A DNA stretch of 64,000 bases from contig JAPPIG010000019.1 in assembly GCA_028820635.1 (NCBI GenBank), positions 1 through 64,000 of the forward strand, read 5' to 3'. The translations under genes and the position numbers were made by a program. This document shows positions 50,180-58,072 of this stretch, one piece after another (positions within the stretch are counted from its first letter, which is position 1; every line of letters starts with the position of its first letter). This DNA is from Candidatus Poribacteria bacterium. GTDB lineage: Bacteria > Poribacteria > WGA-4E > WGA-3G. The notes beneath the pieces were generated by a model. That model was not told where the DNA came from. It made no database searches and worked only from the letters and a program-made list of their open reading frames with translations.

Positions 50180-50238
50180 TTACTTAAGTCACTTTGGCGT
50201 ATAGTTCTGACTATTCAACGCCAAAGTGACTTAAGTAA
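50180..50238. repeat. Perfect 21-bp inverted repeat between two sigma/WD40 genes
   Basis: The arms at 50180-50200 and 50218-50238 are exact reverse complements (core ACTTAAGTCACTTTGGCGT). The 17-base loop contains its own small hairpin, ATAGT-TCTG-ACTAT. It lies 38 bases after the stop of the 47596 gene and 131 bases before ATG 50369. No T-run follows. It could be a transcript end structure or a small mobile palindrome. Confidence 0.7.
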
Positions 50239-50307
50239 TTTAAGGCAGTTCTCGCTGCAATCCTTGAAGTCCTTCGTTTAACTCAGAAAAAACACAATTA
50301 TCTCATC

Positions 50308-50349
50308 TTTTTAAACCTTTTCCCAAAAAACCTTCCTCTATATATTAAA
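50308..50349 (+). promoter_or_regulatory. Conserved upstream block B, copy 2
   Basis: TTTTTAAACC, 19 bases after AAACC, TCTATATATTAAA: the same boxes and spacing as at 24302-24343, upstream of the homologous gene. Confidence 0.5.
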
Positions 50350-50368
50350 CGCAAATTAGGAATTTGTT

Positions 50369-52957
50369 ATGTACTACGATTCAGAATCCATCAGAAACTT
50401 AAAAGATGAAGAACTCATACGATTAGTACAAAACCGGAATGAGTCTGCCTTTTCAGAACTCATATCCCGTTACACGCCAAGAATTTGGCGTGTAATCATT
50501 GCGAATTCGAGGCAACGTCTTGATGCTGAGGAAATTCTCACAGATACTTGGGTGGCAGTTTGGGATAACATCAGCACACTCAAGAAGATGGAGAGCTTCG
50601 GACCGTGGTTGCAGAAAATTGCTTATAATACTTGTAACAGGTACTACGCTTCTTCAAAACGTTCAAGGCGAGAAATCCCACACACTGATGCGGAGCTGGC
50701 AGAGCAGATTGACCAAGAAGCAGCACCGCGCTTCCGGGAATATGAGCTCCGTGCTGATGCAAGAGAAGCGGTCCAACAACTTCCACAGCGGGTACGTCCC
50801 GTTGCTGAATTGTATTATTTGGAATCGTGGAGTATGAAAGAGATTGCCGAAGAGCTTAACTTACCAATCGGTACTGTTAAAACAAAACTTAGAGAAACAC
50901 GAGCACTTCTACGCAAAGAATTCGGTGTGGAATCTGAAAGAGGAGGAATTATGTCTTCAGAATTTGTTCAAACTCAAAATCAAAACGATGAAAAAACATT
51001 AGACTGGAACGGTATCAAGCCAGCGATTGTAAAGTCAACTGTAGATTCAGAACTAACATCATGGGCATTACCGGATGATGCGTTGTTTAGATTCGGACGC
51101 GGATATATTTACACTATGGCACTGTCTCCTGATGGGAAACATCTTGTCTTTGGAACCCCTATTGGGTTGTGGTGGTATGAAACTGACACGCTGTCGCCTA
51201 TTACGTTGTGGCACACCGACTGCGAAAATATCTCTGCAATTACTTTTTCCACATCAGGTGAGTGGATAGCAACAGGTCATGAAAACGGAAGGGTCAAGAT
51301 ATGGGATGTCCAGCAGGGGAAATGCATTAAACATTGGGAACGAAAGGCACATCGGCTTCAAAAAAGGATTAATCAACTCATTTTTTCTCCAGACGGTAAA
51401 TTCTTAGCTGCAAATGGAGTTAATGATTATATTGTTGATGTCTGGAACGCAGAGACAGGTAAGCAACTTGCAAGATTTGGTGACCCGGAACTCAGGTTTC
51501 ATGTATGTATGAAAAAACAGCCACTTGCTTTTTCGCAAGATAATCAGATGCTTGCATGTGCAAGTCCGCCAGATGACGCAGAGCGGTTGAAGGGTGGTTA
51601 TTGGACGATTGCACCTGAGAGAGACATTATTTCCGTTTGGGGTATTGGTAGCGGAGAACGTATAGCAGAACTTACAGAATGCCCGAATTTTTTACAGGCT
51701 CTCACCTTTTCTCCATGTGGAAATAATATTGCTGCTACCTATGAAGAAACTGAAGTTTCCGCCCTAACTGTATGGAATACTGAAAATTGGCAGGTGCAAA
51801 GCACAGAGCAGCGTTTTGGTAATAATCGGTTGATACCAGCATATTCAACAGAAGGAACATTACGGGTTGCAGCCGTTTCTTACGTTGATGCTACGATCTG
51901 GGATGCAACTTCACATGAAAAACTTGAAACTTACAACGTATCACAAGAGAATGAAATTCTAAAGTGCAGCTTTATCGGATCGCATTTCGCACTTGCTACA
52001 ACACATGAATTAAATGTATGGACTCTTGACAAACCGCATCAGCAAAAAGTTACCTATAATTCGCATCCTGATAATCCAATCTCGCTCATATTTTCACCTG
52101 ACAAGAGAACTCTTGTTGCTGAGTATCCATTTCCTGAGGGAACTTTTCGATGTTGGGATTTCATAACCCGCTCACAAAAACCTCACGTTATTAAACTCCC
52201 TGGTGAAAGACATTGTCTTTACGCATCAAGCGATGAAAAACTCCACACTACCAGTGTTGATGGAAGTTTTATCAAAATAAGGGAATTTGGAATAGAGACT
52301 CCTATTGCGCAATGTGAAATCAAAGAACGACCCCGGTATAAAGCCGTGGCGTATTCACACGAAGCCCAACTATTGGCTTATGGGGATTCTAAGATAAACC
52401 TATTTGTGTGGGATATTGCACGGGAGGAACTGCTTCACACTTTCACAGGACATGAGACTAATGTTGCGTTCATGGCGTTCAGCTCGGATGGCGATTACCT
52501 TGCGAGCGTTCCAGAGTGCGGCAACTATCGGTTGTGGGATGTTAAATCTGGTAAGGAAGTGCATCCGTTTAAGAGTTATAAAGTAGAGCATACTGCTTTT
52601 TCTCCGTGTGGAAACGTTATTGCTGGTGAAGCTGAAAGAGAATTCATTTTATGGGATCTCAAAGATAGCAAACTGAGACTAACAATACCGAAGCCAGACG
52701 AATACAAATTTTGGTGGCAGGGAGGCATTGCATTTTCGCCAAACGGTCTTTATCTTGCTACTGGGTTGTATCGGAGAGATGGGATGGTTAACATTCCTAT
52801 CATGGTGTGGAACACAATGACAGGTGAGAATATTGCTACGTTTTCTGGGCACCTTACTGATATTATCTCGCTTGCGTTTTCACAAGATGGAACACTCTTG
52901 GCAAGTAGTAGTGGTGATGGCACTATCTTGGTGTGGGATATGAAACCTTATCTTTAG
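50369..52957 (+). CDS. ECF sigma factor fused to WD40 propeller (class B)
   Basis: An 862-residue protein. Residues 1-194 are an ECF sigma factor of the same subtype as that at 24364 (AAF replaced by SAF in ESAFSELISRYTPRIWRVI; FGPWLQKIAYNTCNRYY; EELNLPIGTVKTKLRETR). A 45-residue linker leads to SWALPDDALFRFGRG and diverged WD40 units, many with FSPCG. No membrane helix. At codon 195, AGGAGG at 50941-50946 and ATG 50951 give an almost ideal internal start. AGGAA precedes ATG 50369. The free WD40 protein at 52977 follows after 19 bases. Confidence 0.9.
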   Translation: MYYDSESIRNLKDEELIRLVQNRNESAFSELISRYTPRIWRVIIANSRQRLDAEEILTDTWVAVWDNISTLKKMESFGPWLQKIAYNTCNRYYASSKRSRREIPHTDAELAEQIDQEAAPRFREYELRADAREAVQQLPQRVRPVAELYYLESWSMKEIAEELNLPIGTVKTKLRETRALLRKEFGVESERGGIMSSEFVQTQNQNDEKTLDWNGIKPAIVKSTVDSELTSWALPDDALFRFGRGYIYTMALSPDGKHLVFGTPIGLWWYETDTLSPITLWHTDCENISAITFSTSGEWIATGHENGRVKIWDVQQGKCIKHWERKAHRLQKRINQLIFSPDGKFLAANGVNDYIVDVWNAETGKQLARFGDPELRFHVCMKKQPLAFSQDNQMLACASPPDDAERLKGGYWTIAPERDIISVWGIGSGERIAELTECPNFLQALTFSPCGNNIAATYEETEVSALTVWNTENWQVQSTEQRFGNNRLIPAYSTEGTLRVAAVSYVDATIWDATSHEKLETYNVSQENEILKCSFIGSHFALATTHELNVWTLDKPHQQKVTYNSHPDNPISLIFSPDKRTLVAEYPFPEGTFRCWDFITRSQKPHVIKLPGERHCLYASSDEKLHTTSVDGSFIKIREFGIETPIAQCEIKERPRYKAVAYSHEAQLLAYGDSKINLFVWDIAREELLHTFTGHETNVAFMAFSSDGDYLASVPECGNYRLWDVKSGKEVHPFKSYKVEHTAFSPCGNVIAGEAEREFILWDLKDSKLRLTIPKPDEYKFWWQGGIAFSPNGLYLATGLYRRDGMVNIPIMVWNTMTGENIATFSGHLTDIISLAFSQDGTLLASSSGDGTILVWDMKPYL
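50941..50953 (+). promoter_or_regulatory. Internal AGGAGG and in-frame ATG at the sigma/WD40 junction
   Basis: AGGAGG at 50941-50946, four bases, ATG at 50951-50953, in frame 194 codons after the start. The DNA around it (AGGAGGAATTATGTCTTCAG) is repeated exactly at 55691-55710. Confidence 0.65.
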
Positions 52958-52976
52958 GATACAAGGAAACAATATT

Positions 52977-55064
52977 ATGCAAAACCAAAAACCGGCAGCG
53001 TTAAATGTTATTGCGAGTGACCCTATCGGGAATACATGGGCATTACCTAAAGACGCAATTGTAAGGTTTGGAAAAGGACTCATGAATGAGTGGGACATCA
53101 AACTTTCTCCAGATGGCACATATTTCGCTGTGGCAACTGGGATGGGGCTGTGGTGGTATGACGTCTCTTCAATGTTGCCGATTTCGTTATGGGAAACTGA
53201 ACGCGGATTAATTAATTCTCTTGACTTTTCCCATGATGGCAAGTGGATTGTTACTTATAACTCAGATGGTATCCTTAAGGTAATGGATGTCCAAAGCGGG
53301 TCGCTTGTCAGACAGATTGAGGATCAATATGCCTCTGGAGGTCTCGCCTGCTCATCAAACGGAAAATGGATTGCAGTTGCTGACTCAAACGGCATCATCA
53401 AGGTATTAGATATTCATAGGGACGTGGATATAGCACAGATGGATAGGGGAGAACACAAATGGCAGTCAAACGATATTTCCCAACTTGAATTTTCTCCGGA
53501 TGGTAAACTGCTTGCCGCAAATGCTGGAAATCCCCCACTCTATTCAAATGACAAGGAGAACTACGACGAACTTTTGAACCCTGATACAGAAAGAGATCAA
53601 ATTTATGTTTGGTACCCAGAAACTGGTGAAGCATTGATCAAATTTGCTGGTTATAGATTGGCTTTTTCGCCAGACAGCCGCTTGTTAGCCGCATCCTGTC
53701 CTGACGAAACACCTCATGATACTAAACGCGTTGACCGTTGTGTCTCTGTGTGGGATGTAACTTCAGGTGAACGTATTGCACACTTTTCAGGACATACCGA
53801 TTGGATAGATACTGTTGCTATTTCACCTTGTAACCAATTCGTCGCTTCAAGTGACACGACAACACTACGGGTATGGGATATTGCAACAGGTTCTCAAAAA
53901 ATGGTTTACCCTGACCTACACGATCCTTTCTACACAAAGGAGGGAGAACTGTTTGCTTTAGCATCTCCCAGTTCGCCCAACCCTACAGAAGTGTGGAATG
54001 TAGAAACGAATGAAAAAATACTTAAGATTTCTGCAGGTATCGGCGGCATCGGTTTTGCTGAGTCTTTAGCTACTGCTTACACCGATGGAAAACTGCAGCA
54101 ATTAAATGAAAAAATGTCCAGAAAGCAGTCTGATGATAATGTACCTGTATACTCAATACTGCGTGAACATCGTTTCCCATGGCCCGATCCGAAAGGAATT
54201 TGGGTGGATAATCAGACCTTGGCAAGTAAAACCCACGGGGAAGGGGTATTGTTATGGGATGTCGCCAAGAAACGGATGGGGGATAATTTATTAAAGGATG
54301 AATGGGTTGGTTCTTTCACTGTTTTACCTGATGGCAGAATTCTCGCATCTTGTATTTCGGAGGAAAGTAAAGTGTGGGATGCCAAACAACCTGACAATCC
54401 CATTGCAGAATTCATTACACCTGAGGGACCGTCGCAATGGGCGCGGGATGCAGTGTTTGCCCCCACAGGTGATCGGATCGCTGTAGGAAGTAGATTAGGA
54501 ACACTTTATGTGTGGAATTTTGAGCAGCTTGCAAATCCGGTACAACTTGTGGGGCATACAGACCATACTTGGGCATTGGCGTTTTCGCCAGATGGGAAAC
54601 GACTGGTGAGCGGAGCAGCAGACGAAACTGCTCGAGTGTGGGATGTTGAATTAGGTGAAGAAATTGCCATATTGCCTATTGGTGAACCGTGTATTCCAAT
54701 GGGATTTGCTTTTTCACCGTGTGGTGACCTGATTGTAGGAGGTTTGAATAACGAAATCCGTCTTTGGTGTACTGCGCAACTGACGACGTTACGCACGATC
54801 CCGCAGCCAGAGAATAACAGACGTCCGTATGCTCTTGCATTTTCACCGTGTGGCAATTATCTTGCATCGGGGACTTGGTGGGAGAAGGGCATGCAAAAAA
54901 TGGCTATTCGTTTATGGGACGTCGCTACAAGTGAGAATATCCATACCTTCTGGGGACATAACTCGGACGTGCAATCACTTGCATTTTCGCCGAATGGTAC
55001 TATGTTAGCGAGTGGTAGTTTTGATGGCACAATTCTTCTTTGGGATATGACACCTTATCTGTAG
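52977..55064 (+). CDS. WD40 repeat protein, free form (array member 14)
   Basis: A 695-residue protein without signal peptide, starting MQNQKPAALNVIASDPIGNT and then WALPKDAIVRFGKG, with about 14 WD40 units. It is very similar over its whole length to the WD40 part of the sigma fusion at 24364 (shared REHRFPWPDPKGIWVDNQTL, VFAPTGDRIAVGSRLGTLYV, FWGHNSDVQSL), so it is in effect that gene without its sigma domain. AAGGAAAC lies before the ATG. It is 19 bases from the upstream sigma/WD40 gene and 54 from the next sigma gene, so the three probably form an operon. Confidence 0.9.
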   Translation: MQNQKPAALNVIASDPIGNTWALPKDAIVRFGKGLMNEWDIKLSPDGTYFAVATGMGLWWYDVSSMLPISLWETERGLINSLDFSHDGKWIVTYNSDGILKVMDVQSGSLVRQIEDQYASGGLACSSNGKWIAVADSNGIIKVLDIHRDVDIAQMDRGEHKWQSNDISQLEFSPDGKLLAANAGNPPLYSNDKENYDELLNPDTERDQIYVWYPETGEALIKFAGYRLAFSPDSRLLAASCPDETPHDTKRVDRCVSVWDVTSGERIAHFSGHTDWIDTVAISPCNQFVASSDTTTLRVWDIATGSQKMVYPDLHDPFYTKEGELFALASPSSPNPTEVWNVETNEKILKISAGIGGIGFAESLATAYTDGKLQQLNEKMSRKQSDDNVPVYSILREHRFPWPDPKGIWVDNQTLASKTHGEGVLLWDVAKKRMGDNLLKDEWVGSFTVLPDGRILASCISEESKVWDAKQPDNPIAEFITPEGPSQWARDAVFAPTGDRIAVGSRLGTLYVWNFEQLANPVQLVGHTDHTWALAFSPDGKRLVSGAADETARVWDVELGEEIAILPIGEPCIPMGFAFSPCGDLIVGGLNNEIRLWCTAQLTTLRTIPQPENNRRPYALAFSPCGNYLASGTWWEKGMQKMAIRLWDVATSENIHTFWGHNSDVQSLAFSPNGTMLASGSFDGTILLWDMTPYL

Positions 55065-55118
55065 ACTGTTCATTTTACAGTCAAATATGCAAAATTAACC
55101 AGAATAGAGAATTTGTAT

Positions 55119-56039
55119 ATGTACTACGATTTAGAATTGATAAAAAGCCTGAATGATGAAAAACTTATACAATTAGTACAAAACCGTAATGAAGCAGCTT
55201 TCTCAGAACTCATGTCCCGTTACACGCCAAGAATTTGGCGTGTAATCATCGCAAATTCGCGGCAACGTCTTGATGCTGAAGAAATCCTCACAGACATCTG
55301 GGTGGCAGTATGGGACAACATTAGCGGGCTCAAGGAAGTAGATAGTTTTGGACCGTGGTTGCAGAAAATTGCTTATAACGCTTGTAACAGGTATTACGCC
55401 ACCTCTAAACGCTCAAGGCGTGAAATCCCATATACTGATGCGGAGTTAGTTGAGCAGATTGACCAAGAGGCATCCACACGTTTCCGAGAAAACATGCTTC
55501 GTACTGAGGCAAGAGAAGCGGTTCAACATCTTCCTATGCGGGTACGTCCCGTTGCAGTATTGTACTATTTAGAATCGTGGAGCATGAAGGAGATTGCTAA
55601 AGAACTTGACCTGCCGATAGGCACCGTCAAGACAAAACTTAGAGAAACAAGACTACTCCTGCGAAAGGAGTTTGGTGTAGAATCTAAAAGAGGAGGAATT
55701 ATGTCTTCAGAATTTGTTCAATCCCAAAATCAAAACGATAAGAATTCAGATTATAAAATAATAGCCGCAGCTGTGAGCGGTGATTGTGAGGCAACTGAAT
55801 TGATTAAGGACATGGTCAAGCCCTGGATCCACAATTATATTGAGCGTTATTACAACCTGGGCAATGACCAAGAGATGAAAGCACTTGAGTTGCAGGCATT
55901 CGAAAAGGTGATGAATAAGTTAAACAAATTCTTGTTTGTATGCCCTTTCCATAGATGGGTGCGGGTCTTAACTAAACACACATTGATAGATCATTATCGG
56001 GAGGAACATTGGCGAAAAAAACGTGCTAAATCAACCTAA
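55119..56039 (+). CDS. ECF sigma factor with an added sigma-2-like domain
   Basis: A 306-residue protein. Residues 1-194 are a class B ECF sigma factor, very close to that at 50369. Residues 195-207 (MSSEFVQSQNQND) are the same linker as at 50369, but the WD40 domain is replaced by about 100 residues that resemble a second sigma region 2: SDYKIIAAAVSGDCEATELI, ALELQAFEKVMNKLNKFLF, FHRWVRVLTKHTLIDHYREE, HWRKKRAKS. No second region 4 follows. An internal AGGAGG and ATG 55701 at codon 195 could produce the 112-residue second domain alone. I use ATG 55119 rather than the TTG six bases earlier, by comparison with 50369. Confidence 0.85.
   Translation: MYYDLELIKSLNDEKLIQLVQNRNEAAFSELMSRYTPRIWRVIIANSRQRLDAEEILTDIWVAVWDNISGLKEVDSFGPWLQKIAYNACNRYYATSKRSRREIPYTDAELVEQIDQEASTRFRENMLRTEAREAVQHLPMRVRPVAVLYYLESWSMKEIAKELDLPIGTVKTKLRETRLLLRKEFGVESKRGGIMSSEFVQSQNQNDKNSDYKIIAAAVSGDCEATELIKDMVKPWIHNYIERYYNLGNDQEMKALELQAFEKVMNKLNKFLFVCPFHRWVRVLTKHTLIDHYREEHWRKKRAKST
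55691..55703 (+). promoter_or_regulatory. Internal AGGAGG and in-frame ATG before the second sigma-2-like domain
   Basis: AGGAGG at 55691-55696, ATG at 55701-55703, in frame 194 codons after ATG 55119, identical in placement to the genes at 24364 and 50369. Confidence 0.6.
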
Positions 56040-56240
56040 TACCGTTCTTAATAGCGACTTCACATTAACAAAAACGCGTTAGCTCGCAATTCATTCTGTC
56101 TTAGAAATTCGCCGGTAGGCGCGCCTTATGAGCGTACCGAGCGACGATGTCCTGTTAATTGAAAAATTTGCTGTATTTAGATTTTACAGGTTTACCTTAA
56201 ATTTTGCTATCCTTAGAAGGAAACAACAACTCTAAATTAT

Positions 56241-56894
56241 ATGAGAAAAAATATGGAAAATACTTTTACAACTCAAAGAGAACTTAGCCTGCTTGATGAG
56301 AAGGAGCTAATTAAACGTACACAGAAGGGAGAGTCTGAAGCGTTTAACCCGTTAGTTAACAAATATCGGCAGAAAATCTACAATTTGATTTATCAGCGAG
56401 TACACAACCGTGAAACAGCAGAAGATATTTGCCAGGAGGTTTTCCTGAAAGCCTGGAAAGCCCTGCCAAACTTCAAGGGACAATCTGCTTTTTACAGCTG
56501 GCTCTATAAAATCGCAATCAATTGTAGTACTGACTTCCTCCGCAAACAAAACAAGCAATCTGTTGTAAGTTGGGAAGAGTTACCCTCAAGCGCAGAAGAA
56601 ATTCTTCAAACCACTCAAAAACACCTTTCGCTAAATCAAATCCTTGAAAAAAAGGAATTTGAGTACATAGTTGACGAGGCTGTACGGCAACTGCCAACCG
56701 GTCAACGTCGTGTCTTTTATTTGCGTTATGCGGAGGAACTCCCTATAAAGGATATTGCATCTCGCTTGAATAGATCTGAAGGGACTATTAAAACCCACCT
56801 ACATCATGCACATCGAAAATTACGAGATATGCTGCGTCCTTACCTCCAAAACGAACCTATTGGATGGCTCAGAACATCTTTAACTGGATTATGA
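56241..56894 (+). CDS. ECF-type RNA polymerase sigma factor
   Basis: A 217-residue RpoE-like sigma factor of ordinary layout: region 2 (EAFNPLVNKYRQKIYNLIYQ, AEDICQEVFLKAWKALPNFK, FYSWLYKIAINCSTDFLRKQ) and region 4 (LPTGQRRVFYLRYAEELPIK, then the helix-turn-helix RLNRSEGTIKTHLHHAHRKL). It has no WD40 part and is not close to the fused sigma factors. No anti-sigma gene lies beside it; the next gene is a sugar kinase. An ATG at 56253 is an alternative start; neither has a close ribosome binding site. Confidence 0.93.
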   Translation: MRKNMENTFTTQRELSLLDEKELIKRTQKGESEAFNPLVNKYRQKIYNLIYQRVHNRETAEDICQEVFLKAWKALPNFKGQSAFYSWLYKIAINCSTDFLRKQNKQSVVSWEELPSSAEEILQTTQKHLSLNQILEKKEFEYIVDEAVRQLPTGQRRVFYLRYAEELPIKDIASRLNRSEGTIKTHLHHAHRKLRDMLRPYLQNEPIGWLRTSLTGL

Positions 56895-56976
56895 AAAGTA
56901 GGCATTTTCTGGGGAGAACCGTGTTTAGCAATTTATGAGATAGACTCTATTTTGTACGTTTCCTAAAGTCAGATTA

Positions 56977-56985
56977 TGGTATAAT
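56977..56985 (+). promoter_or_regulatory. Extended -10 promoter of the PfkB gene
   Basis: TGGTATAAT, 40 bases before the start codon. No consensus -35 at the usual distance. The same motif is found in the MITE end at 22093-22101. Confidence 0.5.
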
Positions 56986-57025
56986 GATTGAGGATTGATA
57001 AACATAAGGACTTTGGTGAATTGCA

Positions 57026-58072
57026 TTGATTGACGAAGTCAAACTAAAAACACTTCTTTCCCAATTTCAAGACTTGCGAATCCTCGTGATTGGTGATTTC
57101 TATCTGGATGCCTATTGGTATATAGACAAAACACGTTCAACTTTGTCGCTGGAAACACCGTGGCATACCAATCCTATAGTAGAACAACGTTATAGTCCGG
57201 GTGCAGCAGGAACCGTCACAAATAATCTCAAGGCATTGGGAGTAGGAACAGTTTATACTTTAGGTGTTATTGGAAAAGATGGATTCGGAAGGACGCTTCA
57301 AACATGCTTAAAAGAAAAAGAGTGTCGGACAGACTTTATGGTAAGCGCGCCGAATTGGGTTACACCTACGTATCTAAAACCGATTCACCATGGTTATGAA
57401 GATGTCCAAACCGAAGGGCCACGCTTTGATATTGAAAATCAAGCGCCGATGGGTGATAGAGTTGAAAAAGCGGTTTTGGATGCACTGCAAACGTGTATTC
57501 CACAGGTTGACGGAATAATCATTGGGGATCAAATGCCACATGAGAATTTAGGCGTTATCACTAATCGCGTGCGCGAAGAATTGTGTGAACTCGCGGTGGC
57601 GTATCCAGACAAAGTTTTCTTTGCTGATTCCCGTGCGCGAATTGGAGCATATCGTAACGTAATCATAAAACCGAATCGCTTTGAAGCGCAGCGTGCACTG
57701 ATTCCGGGTTGGGATGGGAAAACTGTTGGTATTGAATCAGCAAAACGGTGTGCAGTAAGCCTTGCAGAACAGACGCAAAACACAGTATTCGTCACACTTG
57801 GTGAGCAAGGAATCCTTGTTCATCACAACGACCAACTGACCCATATTCCAGGAATTCGGATTGACGACAAGATTGATCCTGTTGGGGCAGGGGACAGCGT
57901 CTCTGCAGGAATAGTATCTACGCTCTGTAGTTTTGGCAGAGAGGCTGCAGTCGAATCAGCTTTTCTTGGCAATTTAGTTGCTTCCATTACTGTAACTAAA
58001 ATAGGCACAACAGGTACTGCCTCACCAGAGGAAGTGATGGAAAGATTTTGGAGTCTAAATGAACATATTTGA
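57026..58072 (+). CDS. PfkB-family carbohydrate kinase (RfaE/HldE N-domain-like)
   Basis: A 348-residue ribokinase-fold sugar kinase. It opens with RILVIGDFYLDAYWYIDKTR and has SPGAAGTVTNNLKALGV in the sugar-binding position, where HldE/RfaE proteins have PGGAANVAxNxxALG. Near the end is DPVGAGDSVSAGIVSTL with the catalytic Asp and anion hole. There is no cytidylyltransferase domain. A heptose-1-phosphate kinase role is possible, but no other heptose gene is nearby, so the substrate stays open. The start is TTG 57026. Its last 14 bases overlap the nitroreductase gene. Confidence 0.85.
   Translation: MIDEVKLKTLLSQFQDLRILVIGDFYLDAYWYIDKTRSTLSLETPWHTNPIVEQRYSPGAAGTVTNNLKALGVGTVYTLGVIGKDGFGRTLQTCLKEKECRTDFMVSAPNWVTPTYLKPIHHGYEDVQTEGPRFDIENQAPMGDRVEKAVLDALQTCIPQVDGIIIGDQMPHENLGVITNRVREELCELAVAYPDKVFFADSRARIGAYRNVIIKPNRFEAQRALIPGWDGKTVGIESAKRCAVSLAEQTQNTVFVTLGEQGILVHHNDQLTHIPGIRIDDKIDPVGAGDSVSAGIVSTLCSFGREAAVESAFLGNLVASITVTKIGTTGTASPEEVMERFWSLNEHI

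Noticed and set aside
22195-55064. Long open frames on the minus strand and in other frames across the WD40 genes
   Set aside because: They are rich in Ser, Val, Pro and Ile with repeating patterns, as expected from reading the antisense of repeated FSPDGKTLASG codons. They lack ribosome sites and conserved domains.
24358-55064. Sigma/WD40 fusions as sequencing or assembly artefacts
   Set aside because: Five independent fusions in two classes have intact frames, conserved linkers and consistent module lengths (194 codons in class B). Random errors would not produce this.
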